DNA of 64,000 nt from JALORV01 sp963791235 (GCA_963791235.1 CAWBRW010000021.1:158519-222518); one strand, 5' to 3'; counted from the first letter of the stretch, positions 16,525-26,700 are shown. Translations and numbers: made by a program. Notes: generated by a model from the letters alone, not told the origin.

Positions 16525-17494
16525 ATGCCAAAGGGTCGCGCGCCGCGCTTGTCGCTGGATCTATTGCGAGGATTTCGCGCTGCTGCCAAACACTTGAGCT
16601 TTACGCGAGCCGCCGAGGAACTTTTCTTAACCCAGCACGGCAATTAGCCGTGAGATCAAGACGCTGGAAGATCAACTTGGCCGGCCACTCTTCCGTCGAG
16701 TCAACCGGAACCTTGAACTCACTTCCGCGGGCCGCGAACTGTTCGAGATCGCCGACGCCACGCTCAATCAGCTCGAGTCGGCCGTCGACCGCATCGTCGG
16801 TGCTTCGGAGCTGCTCGCGGTCACGACCACGCCGGCCTTTGCCTCACTGTGGCTTGCGCCGCGACTTCCGCGGTTCAATCTGACGCACCCGGGCATCGAT
16901 GTCCGAGTGGTCGCGAGCAACGACAGGCCGGATCTCGAGCGTGATCAACTCGACATTGCAATCCGTTTCATTGCGGCTGGTGGCGATGCGCCGGACAGCA
17001 AGCGTCTGTTCGAGTGCTTGTGCTTCCCGATGTGCTCCCCCGTTCTTGCGGGCGATAAGTCGCATCCCATAGAAACACCGCAGGATCTGACACACCACGT
17101 TCGTCTCGACTACGAGAGCGTTCGTGATGGGCGACGCACCGCCGAATGGGAGTTCTGGTTCGACGCGTTCGGCATTCCGAGCGTGCGGCCGGCCAGCACG
17201 CTTCACTTTCCGCAATACGACCAGCTTGTGGTCGCAGCGATGGAGGGTAGCGGAGTGGCGATCGGCGTGCTGCCGCATGTATCGCAGCACGTCCGCGACG
17301 GCGTGCTGTGCGCTCCGTTTGGTCCAAAATCTATCGTCCCGCGTGGCGCTTTCTTCATCCATCTCCGCCGCGAAAGTGCCGGACGAGAGGCGGTTGATGC
17401 GTTCGTCGCTTGGCTGACTAAGGAGATCGAGCAGGAGGCGACTATCGATACGCCTGCACGGCGCACTGAGCGCCCCAGACGGTTCGCCAAATAA
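16525..17494 (+). pseudogene. LysR-family regulator, frameshifted
   Basis: ATG 16525 reads LSLDLLRGFRAAAKHLSFTR then EELFLTQHGN and a stop. Removing one G of the pair at 16639-16640 gives TQHAISREIKTLEDQLGRPL and an open frame to 17494, 322 residues in all. It is the paralogue of the regulator at 1-580 (DLERDQ.DIAIRF.AAGGD, LCFP.CSP). The break lies in the DNA-recognition helix, so as sequenced the gene gives only a 40-residue fragment. Divergent from the CGPG gene at 15910. Confidence 0.88.
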
Positions 17495-17654
17495 GCCCTG
17501 CGAGGCGGAGGCTAGGCGCGCTTGCTGCCGCTACGTGCATCCAGAGTCACGAGGCGAGCGCGTCGCCGACCGTGGTCGGCCATGACCGGTCATGACCACG
17601 CCTCTTCCACCCGAAGTAGCATTGCCGGATGCAGTAAGAGGCACGAGGTTGAGT

Positions 17655-18850
17655 ATGCGCATCAATCGTTCGAGTCTAGGTATCGCGGCGAGGCGGCTTG
17701 CGCTGCCGTTCTTTGCGGCCAGCGTCATAAGCTGCGGCGGTGGCAGCGACGCTCCGCCGGCTACAGCTCGCGTCGTTCCGTTGCCGCCGCCCGCCGAAGG
17801 CAGTTTCAGCACCGCAGCTGCTTTGGCGATGCCACGTGCCGGGCACACCGCCACACTCCTTCCCAACGGCAAGGTGCTGCTGGTCGGAGGTTCCCCCTCC
17901 TGGCCGCCCACGGCGGCCGTCGCCACGAGTGCCGAGCTCTACGATCCGGCAACGAACACCTTCTCTGCCACCGGCTCAATGGCTTTCGCGCGCCGCGGTG
18001 GCCACGCCGCCACCCTCCTGAGTGACGGCAGGGTGCTCGTGACCGGCGGCGACGACGTCAACGTCCAATCCGCTCCAGGCCGGGTCGAAGCGGAGATCTA
18101 CGATCCGAATACGGGGCGCTTCGCGCCGACCGGGCCGATGTCGATGGCGCGAACGTCGCAAGCTGCAGTGCTGCTGAGCAACGGCAAGGTACTGGTGGCC
18201 GGTGGCCAGAACTTGGCGGGCAACACTGCAGAGCTGTACGACCCGGTGACAGGCACCTTCAGCGCCGCCGCGGCCCCAACCCGCTACCGCTACAGCGCAG
18301 CCGGGGTGCCGTTGAGCGACGGTCGGGCGCTGGTCTTTGGCTACGACGCGGCGGGCGATGCGTTCGATGTACGCGGTCGGTCTTCAACACCACCGGCTCC
18401 TCCCAGGCCGCTGGCGGCCTCTGGTTCGGACCCGCGATGGCACTGCTGGCCGACGGCCGGGTCTTTGTGGCCGGTGGCAAGGAACAGGGGCCCCCGCCCA
18501 GCAACATCGCGCTGGTGGCCAACGCCCGCCTGTTTGATCCGGCGACGAACACTTTTTCCGTTTCCGGTGCGTTGACGTCACCGCGGGACCGCGCGACGGC
18601 AACCCGGCTGCAGGACGGCCGGGTGCTGGTGTTTGGCGGTGAGGGCGCGACGGGTTGGCCGGATCGCGGCGAATTCTTCGATCCGCGATCGGGACAGTTC
18701 TCACCAACGGTGCCAGCGGATGCGGGTCGTTACGGTCATACGGCCACGCTGCTGCCGAACGGGAAAGTGCTGATCGCCGGCGGCCAGTCGGGGGCGAACT
18801 CGACGTCTGGTTCCCCTGCGGCAAACGCGCTGCTGTTCGAAGTGCGTTGA
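17655..18850 (+). pseudogene. Kelch-repeat lipoprotein, frameshifted
   Basis: ATG 17655 opens a lipoprotein signal (FFAASVISC-GGG). Six or so kelch-like units follow, each with a form of GHTATLLPNGKVLLVGG followed by AELYDPATNTFS, predicting a beta-propeller. Near 18369-18377 one base appears missing. The second frame carries on VFNTTGSSQAAGGLWFGPAM and three more units to a stop at 18850. Corrected length is 398 residues. Probably an outer-membrane-anchored propeller; ligand unknown. Confidence 0.82.
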
Positions 18851-19428
18851 GCTTGCGAGGCCGTGTGCGGCCAGGAGCAGTCCCTTCGGTTTGTTGCCTG
18901 AGCTGCTTTATTTCGGACATAGTTGCGTCAGTTCGATCAATCCGAAAGGGACAGAGTGCGGTGGCTGGTTGGGACTCTAAGGTCGCAATGATTGCGTCAG
19001 CGATAGCCCCTTCCGCAATTACGGCAACGTCCGTAATGCGCCGTAATGACGTTCCCGGCCACGAGCAGCCCCGAGCGCCAAGCCGTCACGCGGTTTCGAA
19101 GCGGACGTTACTTGGATCCTTAATTTTCAGAACTGCCTCAATGGAGGACGCGATCTCTGGAAACGACGCGCGCGCTCCGTGCCTTTCGCAACCGCCTACG
19201 TGAGAATGCCGCGCGGGCCTGAACGCCGGCGCGGCATGGTACTGGGGCTCGCGCTACGGAATTAGACGCGCGTGTCTTCACGCATCCGATCGGCCCATTC
19301 GGTGATCTGCTTCGACGAGATCGCTCCGCTACTGCCGGCTTGAGGCGACCTCGGCGACTTGAAGCCTCGATTCAACCCTTCCGGCTTGCGCGCTTGCTAG
19401 CGCAAGCACAATCTGTAGCGGCCTGCCT
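18851..19428. other. Spacer with repeat copy and hairpin
   Basis: 578 nt with no credible gene. Repeat copy 11 starts 17 nt after the kelch stop. A perfect 9-bp stem (ATGCCGCGC / GCGCGGCAT, 19206-19237, 14-nt loop) lies between the converging genes but lacks a T-tract. Confidence 0.5.
18868..18918 (+). repeat. Dispersed 51-nt element, copy 11
   Basis: Starts CGGCCAGGAGCAGTCC and ends TTTATTTCGGAC, exactly 51 nt. The second half-site is diverged. Confidence 0.65.
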
Positions 19429-20381
19429 TCAGTGAGTTGCGCCGACGATCGGCGCCAGCGCGACGTTGAATCCGTGCGCCCTGGTCGGCATTGATCATCG
19501 GTCCGAGAATTCCGAGATAGCGTTCATCCTGCACGCCGCTGGTGATGTACTGCCAACGGTAGGCGGCGAGCGTGGTGCGGTGGGTCGCCTCGACCTCGGC
19601 ATCGCTCGAGTTGGCGGCCGACCGACCGTCGCGAAGTACTCGGCGTCGGCCTTGGCCTGCATCTGCACGATGCCGTCGACCGCGCCGACGAGTCCGATCA
19701 GGTCGTCGACCGCCCGGTCGCGCTGCTGCTCGTCGATGCGCGCATCCTCCCGCTGCCACTCGAGTTCGTCCAGGATGGCGTGCTGCGACTCCTCGCGCCA
19801 GTGGAACAGGAAGACGTCCTTCCACAGCGGGTCGAGGTCTCCGTCGGGCTCGATGCTGCTGCGGTAGTGGGCCTGCGAGAACAGCTCGATGTCGCAGATC
19901 AGCGCCGAGTACCGCCCAGGTCGATGCCGACAGCACCGCCTCGCCACGTCGTTCGGCTCCGGCAGGAAGGTGTAGCCGGCGGGCATGTGGGCGCCGATCA
20001 TCCCTTCGAGCCGACGGAACAGTCTCCTGGTGTTTCAGCTCCTCGTCGGTCAGGCGCACCATCGCTTCGAATGCCACCTGGTCGCCCAGCGCAGTGGTCG
20101 CGGCTGAGTTCGAGCACCTTGGCGCCGATGAAGCGTTCGACCAGCGCGAACATGTTGGCGTAGGTCCGACCCTGCACCTGCGAGAAGAGGCGCTTCTCGT
20201 CCGCGTTGAGGAAGGGCAGTTGTTCCACCTTCGACAGGCCGTCGGGCAGGAAGTTCTTGCCGAAGTCGAACTGGCGGCCGCGGATCACGTCGCGGTCGGT
20301 GTCCCAGCGGATGCGCTTGGACACTTCGACGCACTTGGCGTAGCGGGTCGATTCGATGGTGTGCTGAGCAACGTGTGACAT
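19429..20381 (-). pseudogene. Ferritin-like di-iron protein, multiply frameshifted
   Basis: ATG 20381 reads MSHVAQHTIESTRYAKCVEV and RGRQFDFGKNFLPDGL, then the frame changes about six times (near 20085, 20010, 19945, 19905, 19620 and 19465). Joined by eye it gives about 316 residues ending NVALAPIVGATH. Two ExxH motifs (DEELKHQE and REESQHAI) plus glutamates in FALVERF and CDIELFSQ predict a four-helix di-iron site. The specific reaction is unknown; AurF-type N-oxygenases are one possibility. It diverges from the regulator at 20588, probably its controller. Codon bias is preserved throughout, favouring recent breaks or read errors. Confidence 0.7.
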
Positions 20382-20587
20382 GGTCAGGGCCTCGTTCAAG
20401 TGGGTGGGTTGATGAGCCAAGGCGCGGGACAGGTTGAGCGCCTGGACCACACTGTGCCCAGCGTTCGGCGTGGCGTCCTCAAATGCGGATCAAAGGTTTT
20501 CAAACGCGGTCCAACGCGGCATGATCCCGGCGCCGCGGCAGACCCGCTGCCGGCGCTCGGTGCCGCTTGTCAATCGCCCCTGGAGTG

Positions 20588-23023
20588 ATGCCCGTGCCAC
20601 CGGCCAACGTCGACCAGCCACTGCGCTTCGGCCACTTCGAGCTGCAGCCGGCCGAACGCGTGCTGCGGGTCCGTGGCGAACCGGTGGCCGTGGGCAGTCG
20701 CGCCTTCGATCTGCTTCTGGCGCTGGCCCAACGCCATGAGCGGCTGGTCACCAAGCAGGAGTTGCTCGACCTCGTCTGGCCCGGCCTGGTTGTCGAAGAA
20801 CACAACGTCGCGACACAGATCAGTACGCTGCGCAAGCTGCTGGGCGCGAGCGCCATTGCGACGCTTCCAGGTTACGGCTACCGGTTGACAGCACTGCCGC
20901 AGGCGACGCGGGCTGAAGCGGCGGTGGCCTCGGCCCCGCAGCGGCTGCGCCACAACCTGCCGGATCAGCGCACGCGCTTCATCGGCCGCGAGGGGGCGCT
21001 TGCAGATCTCGCGCGCCTTCTGCCTTCGACACGGCTGCTGACGCTTACCGGCATCGGCGGCTGCGGCAAGACGCGCCTGGCGATGCAGTTTGCGCAACAA
21101 CAGCTAGCCACATTTGCCGACGGAGTGTGGTTCATCGACCTCGCGCCGCTGAAGGATGCCGAGCGCGTGGCCGCGGCCTGCGCAGCTGTGCTCGGCCTGC
21201 GCGAAGAGGGCGACAGGCCGTTGATGCAGCGGCTCCTTGAACACCTGGCCGCCCATCCTGCGCTGCTGGTGCTGGACAACTGCGAGCACGTGATTGACGG
21301 CGTGGCCGCCGTGGTGGACGCGGTGCTGGCCGGCAGCACGGGCCGTGCCGGCACGCCCGGCACGACAATCATCGCGACCAGCCGCGAGGGTCTGGGCGTG
21401 ACCGGCGAGCAGATCTATCCGGTGCGTTCGCTGTCGCTGCCGGCAACCGACGATCTGCTCGCGGTGCAAGGCGCCGAGTCGGTGCGCGTCTTTGTCGACC
21501 GCGCGCGGCTGGCCCTGCCCGACTTCGAGGTCGGTCCCGACAACGCCGCGTCGATCGCGGAGATCTGTCGGCGCCTGGATGGCATTGCATTGGCCATCGA
21601 GTTGGCGGCGGCGCGCGTGACGATGCTCCCGGTGACTGAGATCGCCGCGCGGCTGGATGACCGCTTCCGCCTGCTCACCGGCGGCACCCGCGCACTGCCG
21701 CGGCACCAGACGCTGCAAGCGGCGATGCAATGGAGTTATGAGCAGCTGGCGCAGCCCGAGCGGCATTTGCTGCGTCAGATGTCTGTCTTCGCCGACGGCT
21801 GGACGTTGCCGGCGGCGGCCGAGGTCGCGCAGATCGCCGACGAGTATGAAGCGCTCGCGCTATTGACGGTGCTGCACGACAAGTCGCTGCTCGTGGTCGA
21901 GCGTTCCGATGCTGGTGCTGTGCCGCGGTATCGGATGCTTGAGACCGTGCGCCAGTACGCTTTGGAACGCCTGAACGAGTGCGGCGAAGGCGAAGCCGCG
22001 CGGGGCCGGCATGCGGCCCATTACGTTGGTTGGTCGGAAAGGGCCGAGCCGCATGTGCGCGGACCCGATCAGGACGCCTGGATCGGACAATTCCGGCAGG
22101 AACATGAGAACCTGATTGCAGCGCTCACCTGGTGCAGCGAGGGACAAGTCGATCCGCAGGCGGGGCTGCGTCTGATGGCGGCGACGACCTTCTACTGGGT
22201 CTGGAACGGTATTGAGCTGGGGCACAGGCTCGCGTGTGCCGTCCTCGAACACGATCGCACGGCGGCGGACACGCAGGCGCGCGTGGGCACGCTGCGTGCG
22301 ATCTCCAAGTTGAGCCTGTTTCGCGGGCACTATTCCGAAGCGCTGTCGTTCGCGCAGCAGGCGCTCGATGTGGCGCGGCGCGTGAGCGAGGCGCGGTCCA
22401 CGTTGATGGCGCTCGACGAACTAGGCTCGGCGCTCAATACCGTGGGGCGCGTCGACGAGGCGCTGCCACTGCACGAAGAGGCGCTCGCGCTGGCGCGCTC
22501 GCTGGACGACCCGAGCTTGCTCCCTTACATACTGAACAGCGTCGCGGAGTCGCTACGCAGTGCGGGGCGGCTGGATGAAGCGGAGCGCTGCTACGGCGAG
22601 GCGCTCGACGCCGCGCGCGGCCAAGGCGGCCGGCTCGGCATGGTCGTTCCCCTGAACAATCTGATTCGCGTGTTGGTCGCTCGGGGCCGACTCAATCAGG
22701 CGCGCAGCATGGCCATCGAGTGCGTGTCGCTGGTGCTCGATCAGAAGGTCGGCGTCGATTTGCTGGAAGCCTCGGTGGGGCTGGCTTCGTGCCTGGGCGA
22801 GCACGCAACGGCGGCGCGTTTCTGGGGGGCCGCGGACCAAACGCTGAAAGCCTGGGGGTACCGGCACCAGCCTGTGGACGTAGAGCACACCGCGTCATTG
22901 ATCGCGAACTCTCGCCAAACGCTCGGTGATGCCGCGTTCGGGGCCGCCGAATCGGCCGGGCGCGCGCTGGAATTCGAAGCCTCCATGCTCGAGCTGCGCC
23001 AGTGGTTGGACGGCGGGGCGTGA
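20588..23023 (+). CDS. Winged-helix / AAA-type ATPase / TPR transcriptional regulator
   Basis: About 811 residues from ATG 20588 (a TTG at 20567 is also in frame). Domains: OmpR/PhoB-type winged helix (about 10-95; LRFGHFELQPAERVLRVRG, LVTKQELLDLVWPG, ISTLRKLLG, GYGYRL); a STAND-type ATPase with Walker A GIGGCGKT, Walker B LLVLDNCE and TSREGL; then helical TPR-like repeats (GRVDEALPLHEEALALAR, GRLDEAERCYGEALDAARG). Such large regulators sense a ligand through the C-terminal part and activate transcription in an ATP-dependent way. It diverges from the ferritin-like gene 206 nt away, its likely target. Confidence 0.9.
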   Translation: MPVPPANVDQPLRFGHFELQPAERVLRVRGEPVAVGSRAFDLLLALAQRHERLVTKQELLDLVWPGLVVEEHNVATQISTLRKLLGASAIATLPGYGYRLTALPQATRAEAAVASAPQRLRHNLPDQRTRFIGREGALADLARLLPSTRLLTLTGIGGCGKTRLAMQFAQQQLATFADGVWFIDLAPLKDAERVAAACAAVLGLREEGDRPLMQRLLEHLAAHPALLVLDNCEHVIDGVAAVVDAVLAGSTGRAGTPGTTIIATSREGLGVTGEQIYPVRSLSLPATDDLLAVQGAESVRVFVDRARLALPDFEVGPDNAASIAEICRRLDGIALAIELAAARVTMLPVTEIAARLDDRFRLLTGGTRALPRHQTLQAAMQWSYEQLAQPERHLLRQMSVFADGWTLPAAAEVAQIADEYEALALLTVLHDKSLLVVERSDAGAVPRYRMLETVRQYALERLNECGEGEAARGRHAAHYVGWSERAEPHVRGPDQDAWIGQFRQEHENLIAALTWCSEGQVDPQAGLRLMAATTFYWVWNGIELGHRLACAVLEHDRTAADTQARVGTLRAISKLSLFRGHYSEALSFAQQALDVARRVSEARSTLMALDELGSALNTVGRVDEALPLHEEALALARSLDDPSLLPYILNSVAESLRSAGRLDEAERCYGEALDAARGQGGRLGMVVPLNNLIRVLVARGRLNQARSMAIECVSLVLDQKVGVDLLEASVGLASCLGEHATAARFWGAADQTLKAWGYRHQPVDVEHTASLIANSRQTLGDAAFGAAESAGRALEFEASMLELRQWLDGGA

Positions 23024-23159
23024 GCATTGACCTGGGTTGCACATCTTTAAGGGGGCCGCGGATCAACGCTGGCTTCCGTCTCAAGGCTTTCCGAACGAGT
23101 CCCCGTTCTTCGATTGTCTGCATTGGAATACGTTAAAGGGGGAGAAAGTAGACCTGTTG

Positions 23160-23209
23160 CGGCCACAAGCGGCCGATTGGATGAAGCGCCAGAATGCCGA
23201 AAAGCGGAC
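23160..23209 (+). repeat. Dispersed element, copy 12
   Basis: Starts CGGCCACAAGCGGCC and ends TGCCGAAAAGCGGAC, 50 nt. It ends 22 nt before the next start codon. Confidence 0.8.
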
Positions 23210-23230
23210 GCCTGGTCCGCGTGAATCCAG

Positions 23231-23509
23231 ATGATGAGTGTCAGCTTCATAGCGGTCTCAATAGTGATTGGGCTGATTTGTGGCCTTGGGACCGCATTCT
23301 CCAAGGAAATGAGGCGCCGCTTGCCCTTCGTTGGCCAGCTGGTTGTCTTAATCGCAGTTTGCGGACTGCTAGTCGCGCTAGTGGCGTTAGCAGGGCAGAT
23401 TAGGCGTGGCGGAGAATTGTCCGAGGTCACTACCTGGTTCGGGATTGCGGCGGTTGCGCTCGGCTTTGCTTTGCCGGTTTTATTGCTTGCGCGAAACCGG
23501 ACTAGGTAA
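23231..23509 (+). CDS. Small membrane protein
   Basis: A 92-residue ORF with three probable membrane helices (about 4-23, 34-55 and 68-86) and a basic loop KEMRRR between the first two. Starts at ATG 23231, with a second ATG immediately after. No family recognised. Repeat copies flank it closely: 22 nt before the start and 9 nt after the stop. Confidence 0.6.
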   Translation: MMSVSFIAVSIVIGLICGLGTAFSKEMRRRLPFVGQLVVLIAVCGLLVALVALAGQIRRGGELSEVTTWFGIAAVALGFALPVLLLARNRTR

Positions 23510-23517
23510 GGATCTAT

Positions 23518-23568
23518 CGGCCAGAATCGGTCATGGCGCGTTGCTCGCCACCTGACCCGAAAGCGGAC
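23518..23568 (+). repeat. Dispersed 51-nt element, copy 13
   Basis: Starts CGGCCAGAATCGGTC and ends GACCCGAAAGCGGAC, exactly 51 nt, beginning 9 nt after a stop codon. Confidence 0.85.
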
Positions 23569-23720
23569 GGTTTCTCTTCCGTCCCAACTAGATTTTGGCC
23601 GTAACCAGGACAGCTGGTCGAGCTACAACCGAGGCCGCAGAGCTGGTCGATGCTACCGGCGAGCCGACCCTGCTTGCCCTGATCCAGGCAACCTAACCAG
23701 GCAACCTCAGCAGGCAACCC

Positions 23721-25559
23721 TCACGGTATCGGCATGTTGGTCGAGAACATGCATTCGCTATCGAACACCGGTTGAAGATCCATCGGAACAGGTGGCACGC
23801 TCCTGCCCCAGCGATAGCCGGTCGGGTCGGGCAGCGCGGTGTCGTGCAGCGAAAAGTGCAAGTGATCCATGGCCGAAAGCCCAGTGTCGTCCATGACTCC
23901 GAGGCGTGCGCCCTGCCGGACAAACATGCCCTGGCTGACGGGAATTCGCTTCGGTCCGTCCAGATGCAGATACTCGCTGACATACATGTCCATCGGCCTG
24001 CCGGTGGCAAGCGCAACAAGAAACGCGCCGAACGCATCAGCCTGCGTTTGGAAATGGCCAATGTGCACTTCGTTGGCCAGGGCGGTGGATCCCGTCGGGT
24101 TGGTGTCGTCGACAAACATGACGATCCCGGCCGCCACCGCGAGCACCGGCGTCCCGTAGGTGATCGGGATGCCGGGAGAAAACGGCAGGAAGTGGGCAAA
24201 GTCGACGGCGAAAAAGTCGCGCCCGACATGAGTCGGTGGCCAGCCGTAGTAAAGACCCCCAAATCCGAACCCGCATGGATGCAGGGACGCTTCGGCCAGT
24301 GTGAGCGCCGCGAGCGTCGGCAGAAAGAGCGGACCGGTACTTGCAGCGAGTGTCACTATTCGCAGCGTTGCCGCGCTGAACGGAATAATTCCCCCGGCAA
24401 TCAGATTCATCCCCGCGGGCCACGGCGATTTGAGACCGAGTCCAGCCACTGATTTGACAATCGGCGGAGCTGGAGGCGGCGGTGCCGGCGGGGCAGGCGC
24501 TGGCGCGGGGGGAGGCGGCTGCGGCCCGTCGCCGCGCGGCCGCTCTGGCCAGTCAGGGTAGTACCCGTCATCGTCACGCCGCCTGGCGCGCGCGCGGCTC
24601 GATAGCTTGGAGGGCTCGGTTTGCTCTTCGCCCCGAGCTCGCCACGCCGGTGGAATGATCGTGATGACAATACCGCTCCATTCGACGCCGTACGGGCACG
24701 CAGTGAGGAGCAGTGCCACCGGTCCGATGAAGACTTCGCCGCGCCATCCATCGCTGAGAACGTAGCGTTTCTGGCCCTGCCCCCCCATTGCAGCGGGCAC
24801 GACCAGGGTGTCGCTCTCGGCGAGGTCGCGAATCAATTGGCGAACCGCGCTCTCGTGGCCCGAGAAACGTCGTTCCGATCCCTTGATGCCGATCGTGAAA
24901 TGGGTCGGGGACGCAAGCGCCATCAACGCCTTGCCGTCCTTTCGATCAAGCGCACCACGCAACTCGTCGGCGAGAACTTCGAACGCCGAACGGCACCACG
25001 AGCGCGCGCTGGACATCCGCTCGAGATCGCGATTGGCAAGGTCGACTACATCGGCTCCGCCGCGTTCCTGCGGTCGCTTCAATCCTGCCGCGCGCTTGTA
25101 CATCGCGGCCGCCGTCCGCTCATTGCCGGAAGATTCCGCCAGATGCCCGAGGCGATACCAGTCGAGAGCGGTCTCTCTCTCCGCGAACTGATCGAGCAGG
25201 CGCTCGATCGATTTCGACGCTTCGCGCAGACCTCCCGCGCGCTGGTAGCTGTAAGACTGCGCCCTCAGCGCGTGGGCGCCGAGGCGGGTGCCAGTGAACT
25301 TAACGGCACCGAAGCGCTTTACTACCTTTTCGTAGTGTTTGGCGGCATCGGAGAACTGGCCTGCGTAGGCGAAGTTGTCGGCCAGCCACAGCGTGAGAAA
25401 CGGCGGCAGCGGGCCATCCTTGTTGTTCGCCAGCGCCGCTTCGAGAAAACCATTAGACGCGAGCGGGAAGCCGCTTGCCCGATGTCGCTGAGTCAACTCC
25501 GATAACGCAATCCAGGCTTCGGCATCCCGCCAGTTTCCAGAATCCATGCTCGCTCCCAC
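23721..25559 (-). CDS. TPR-containing protein with C-terminal M23-like peptidase domain
   Basis: A 612-residue protein. The N-terminal helical part (about 1-190) has TPR-like units (FSDAAKHYEKVVKRFG, GGLREASKSIERLLDQFA). A middle domain follows (about 200-310), then a charged and proline-rich linker (about 325-370, PPPAPAPAPPAPPPPAPP). The C-terminal domain (about 430-590) has THVGRDFFAVDFA, GTPVLAVAAGIV and DHLHFSLHD, matching the H...D and HxH zinc ligands of M23 endopeptidases. No signal peptide is visible, odd for a wall hydrolase, so the start may be further upstream or the protein may act inside the cell. Confidence 0.75.
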   Translation of the reverse strand: MGASMDSGNWRDAEAWIALSELTQRHRASGFPLASNGFLEAALANNKDGPLPPFLTLWLADNFAYAGQFSDAAKHYEKVVKRFGAVKFTGTRLGAHALRAQSYSYQRAGGLREASKSIERLLDQFAERETALDWYRLGHLAESSGNERTAAAMYKRAAGLKRPQERGGADVVDLANRDLERMSSARSWCRSAFEVLADELRGALDRKDGKALMALASPTHFTIGIKGSERRFSGHESAVRQLIRDLAESDTLVVPAAMGGQGQKRYVLSDGWRGEVFIGPVALLLTACPYGVEWSGIVITIIPPAWRARGEEQTEPSKLSSRARARRRDDDGYYPDWPERPRGDGPQPPPPAPAPAPPAPPPPAPPIVKSVAGLGLKSPWPAGMNLIAGGIIPFSAATLRIVTLAASTGPLFLPTLAALTLAEASLHPCGFGFGGLYYGWPPTHVGRDFFAVDFAHFLPFSPGIPITYGTPVLAVAAGIVMFVDDTNPTGSTALANEVHIGHFQTQADAFGAFLVALATGRPMDMYVSEYLHLDGPKRIPVSQGMFVRQGARLGVMDDTGLSAMDHLHFSLHDTALPDPTGYRWGRSVPPVPMDLQPVFDSECMFSTNMPIP

Positions 25560-25733
25560 GTAGTCTTCGCACTCGTGCCCAGGGTGCCGGACACGTCCGA
25601 CATCATGGGTCGTCGTGAGGGCTGTGGCAAGGAACTACGGGCTTGCGCCTTCTCGATCGCGATAGACGCTTGGCTCATGCAGCGTCGGCTTGATGCGGCG
25701 ATTTTCTTGCCAAGGGAGCCGCGGAACAGGTCG

Positions 25734-25784
25734 CGGCCACTAGCGGCCGAATGATCGTAGTCTCAGAATCACCGCGCAGCGGAC
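25734..25784 (+). repeat. Dispersed 51-nt element, copy 14
   Basis: Starts CGGCCACTAGCGGCC and ends CGCGCAGCGGAC, exactly 51 nt. It ends 25 nt before the DinB start. Confidence 0.78.
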
Positions 25785-25808
25785 GTACCGCGGCGTATCG
25801 AGGGCCAC

Positions 25809-26354
25809 ATGATCGACGCTGAGTACTGCCAATCGATGTCAGCCTACAACGGCTGGATGAATCGCAAGCTCTACGAAGCGGCCGCGCTGCTGCCCGACGA
25901 AGCGCGCAAGGCTGATCGCGGGGCCTTCTTCCGCTCGATCCATTCGACGCTGAACCACATCCTATGGGGGGACCGGGTCTGGCTTCCCCGGTTTAACGGC
26001 GGGTCATATCCCGTCGGAAAGATCGGCGCGGATCTGTATGTCAGCTTCGAGGATCTTCTTGAAGCGCGACGCGCCATGGATGACGAGATCGGGGCGTGGG
26101 CAGCTCAGCTCGATAGCGGGCAGCTCGCAGGCACCCTCACTTGGTACTCCGGCGTCGCGCAGCGCGAGCTTTCGCGACCTCGCTGGCTCTGCGTGGTGCA
26201 GATGTTCAGTCATCAAACCCATCATCGCGGGCAGGTGACAACGCTGCTCATGCAGGCCGGCATCGACCCGGGCGTCACCGACCTGCCCTGGGCCCCGTTG
26301 GTGCGCGACGAGCAGCGGCGGGTTGTGCTGGGCGACCAGTTCGGCCTCGATTGA
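25809..26354 (+). CDS. DinB-family protein
   Basis: A 181-residue four-helix-bundle protein of the DinB/YfiT-like metal-binding family. The three histidines are in place: STLNHILWGD (about residue 48) and MFSHQTHHRGQ (about 137-141). NGWMNRKLYEAAALLP is the typical first helix. Many members are metal-dependent thiol-S-transferases; the actual partner is not evident. Cytoplasmic. It follows repeat copy 14 and stands alone. Confidence 0.88.
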   Translation: MIDAEYCQSMSAYNGWMNRKLYEAAALLPDEARKADRGAFFRSIHSTLNHILWGDRVWLPRFNGGSYPVGKIGADLYVSFEDLLEARRAMDDEIGAWAAQLDSGQLAGTLTWYSGVAQRELSRPRWLCVVQMFSHQTHHRGQVTTLLMQAGIDPGVTDLPWAPLVRDEQRRVVLGDQFGLD

Positions 26355-26700
26355 CCCGACAGGACTTGACCTTTCTGCGTAGCCGCGGCGCTGGGGTTCG
26401 CCGTGTCCTGGTGGATCAGGGACTTGATCCAAGCGGTCGCGCTATAGCGTCGCAGTCGGCAAGCTGACGCCGAGCCAATAAGGCTAATCTGCCGGAAAGC
26501 GGACAAACGTGGCTATGTTTCGTCTGCTGAAATCGCAGCCGTGAGCGCGTGAGTGCGAAGGTGTGAAAAGGGCGCGCAAGGTCCGGGAGGCGAATACAGG
26601 CCGGATATGCGCATTCCGGCCCAGTGCGAATCACGAACTGAACGCACTTTGGTTGCGCAGCAGGGGTCAGCCGCGGGTCAACTAGAGCCAGGAGGCGAAG
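26355..26700. other. Spacer with repeat copy
   Basis: 346 nt, no credible gene. Contains repeat copy 15. AGCCAGGAGGCGAAG provides the ribosome site for the gene at 26701. Confidence 0.5.
26457..26504 (+). repeat. Dispersed element, copy 15 (shortened)
   Basis: Starts CGGCAAGCTGACG (the CA pair is missing) and ends CTGCCGGAAAGCGGAC, 48 nt. Confidence 0.6.

Noticed and set aside
18655..19203. 182-codon ORF downstream of the kelch gene
   Set aside because: It begins in the wrong frame of the kelch gene and has no start signal or recognisable motif.
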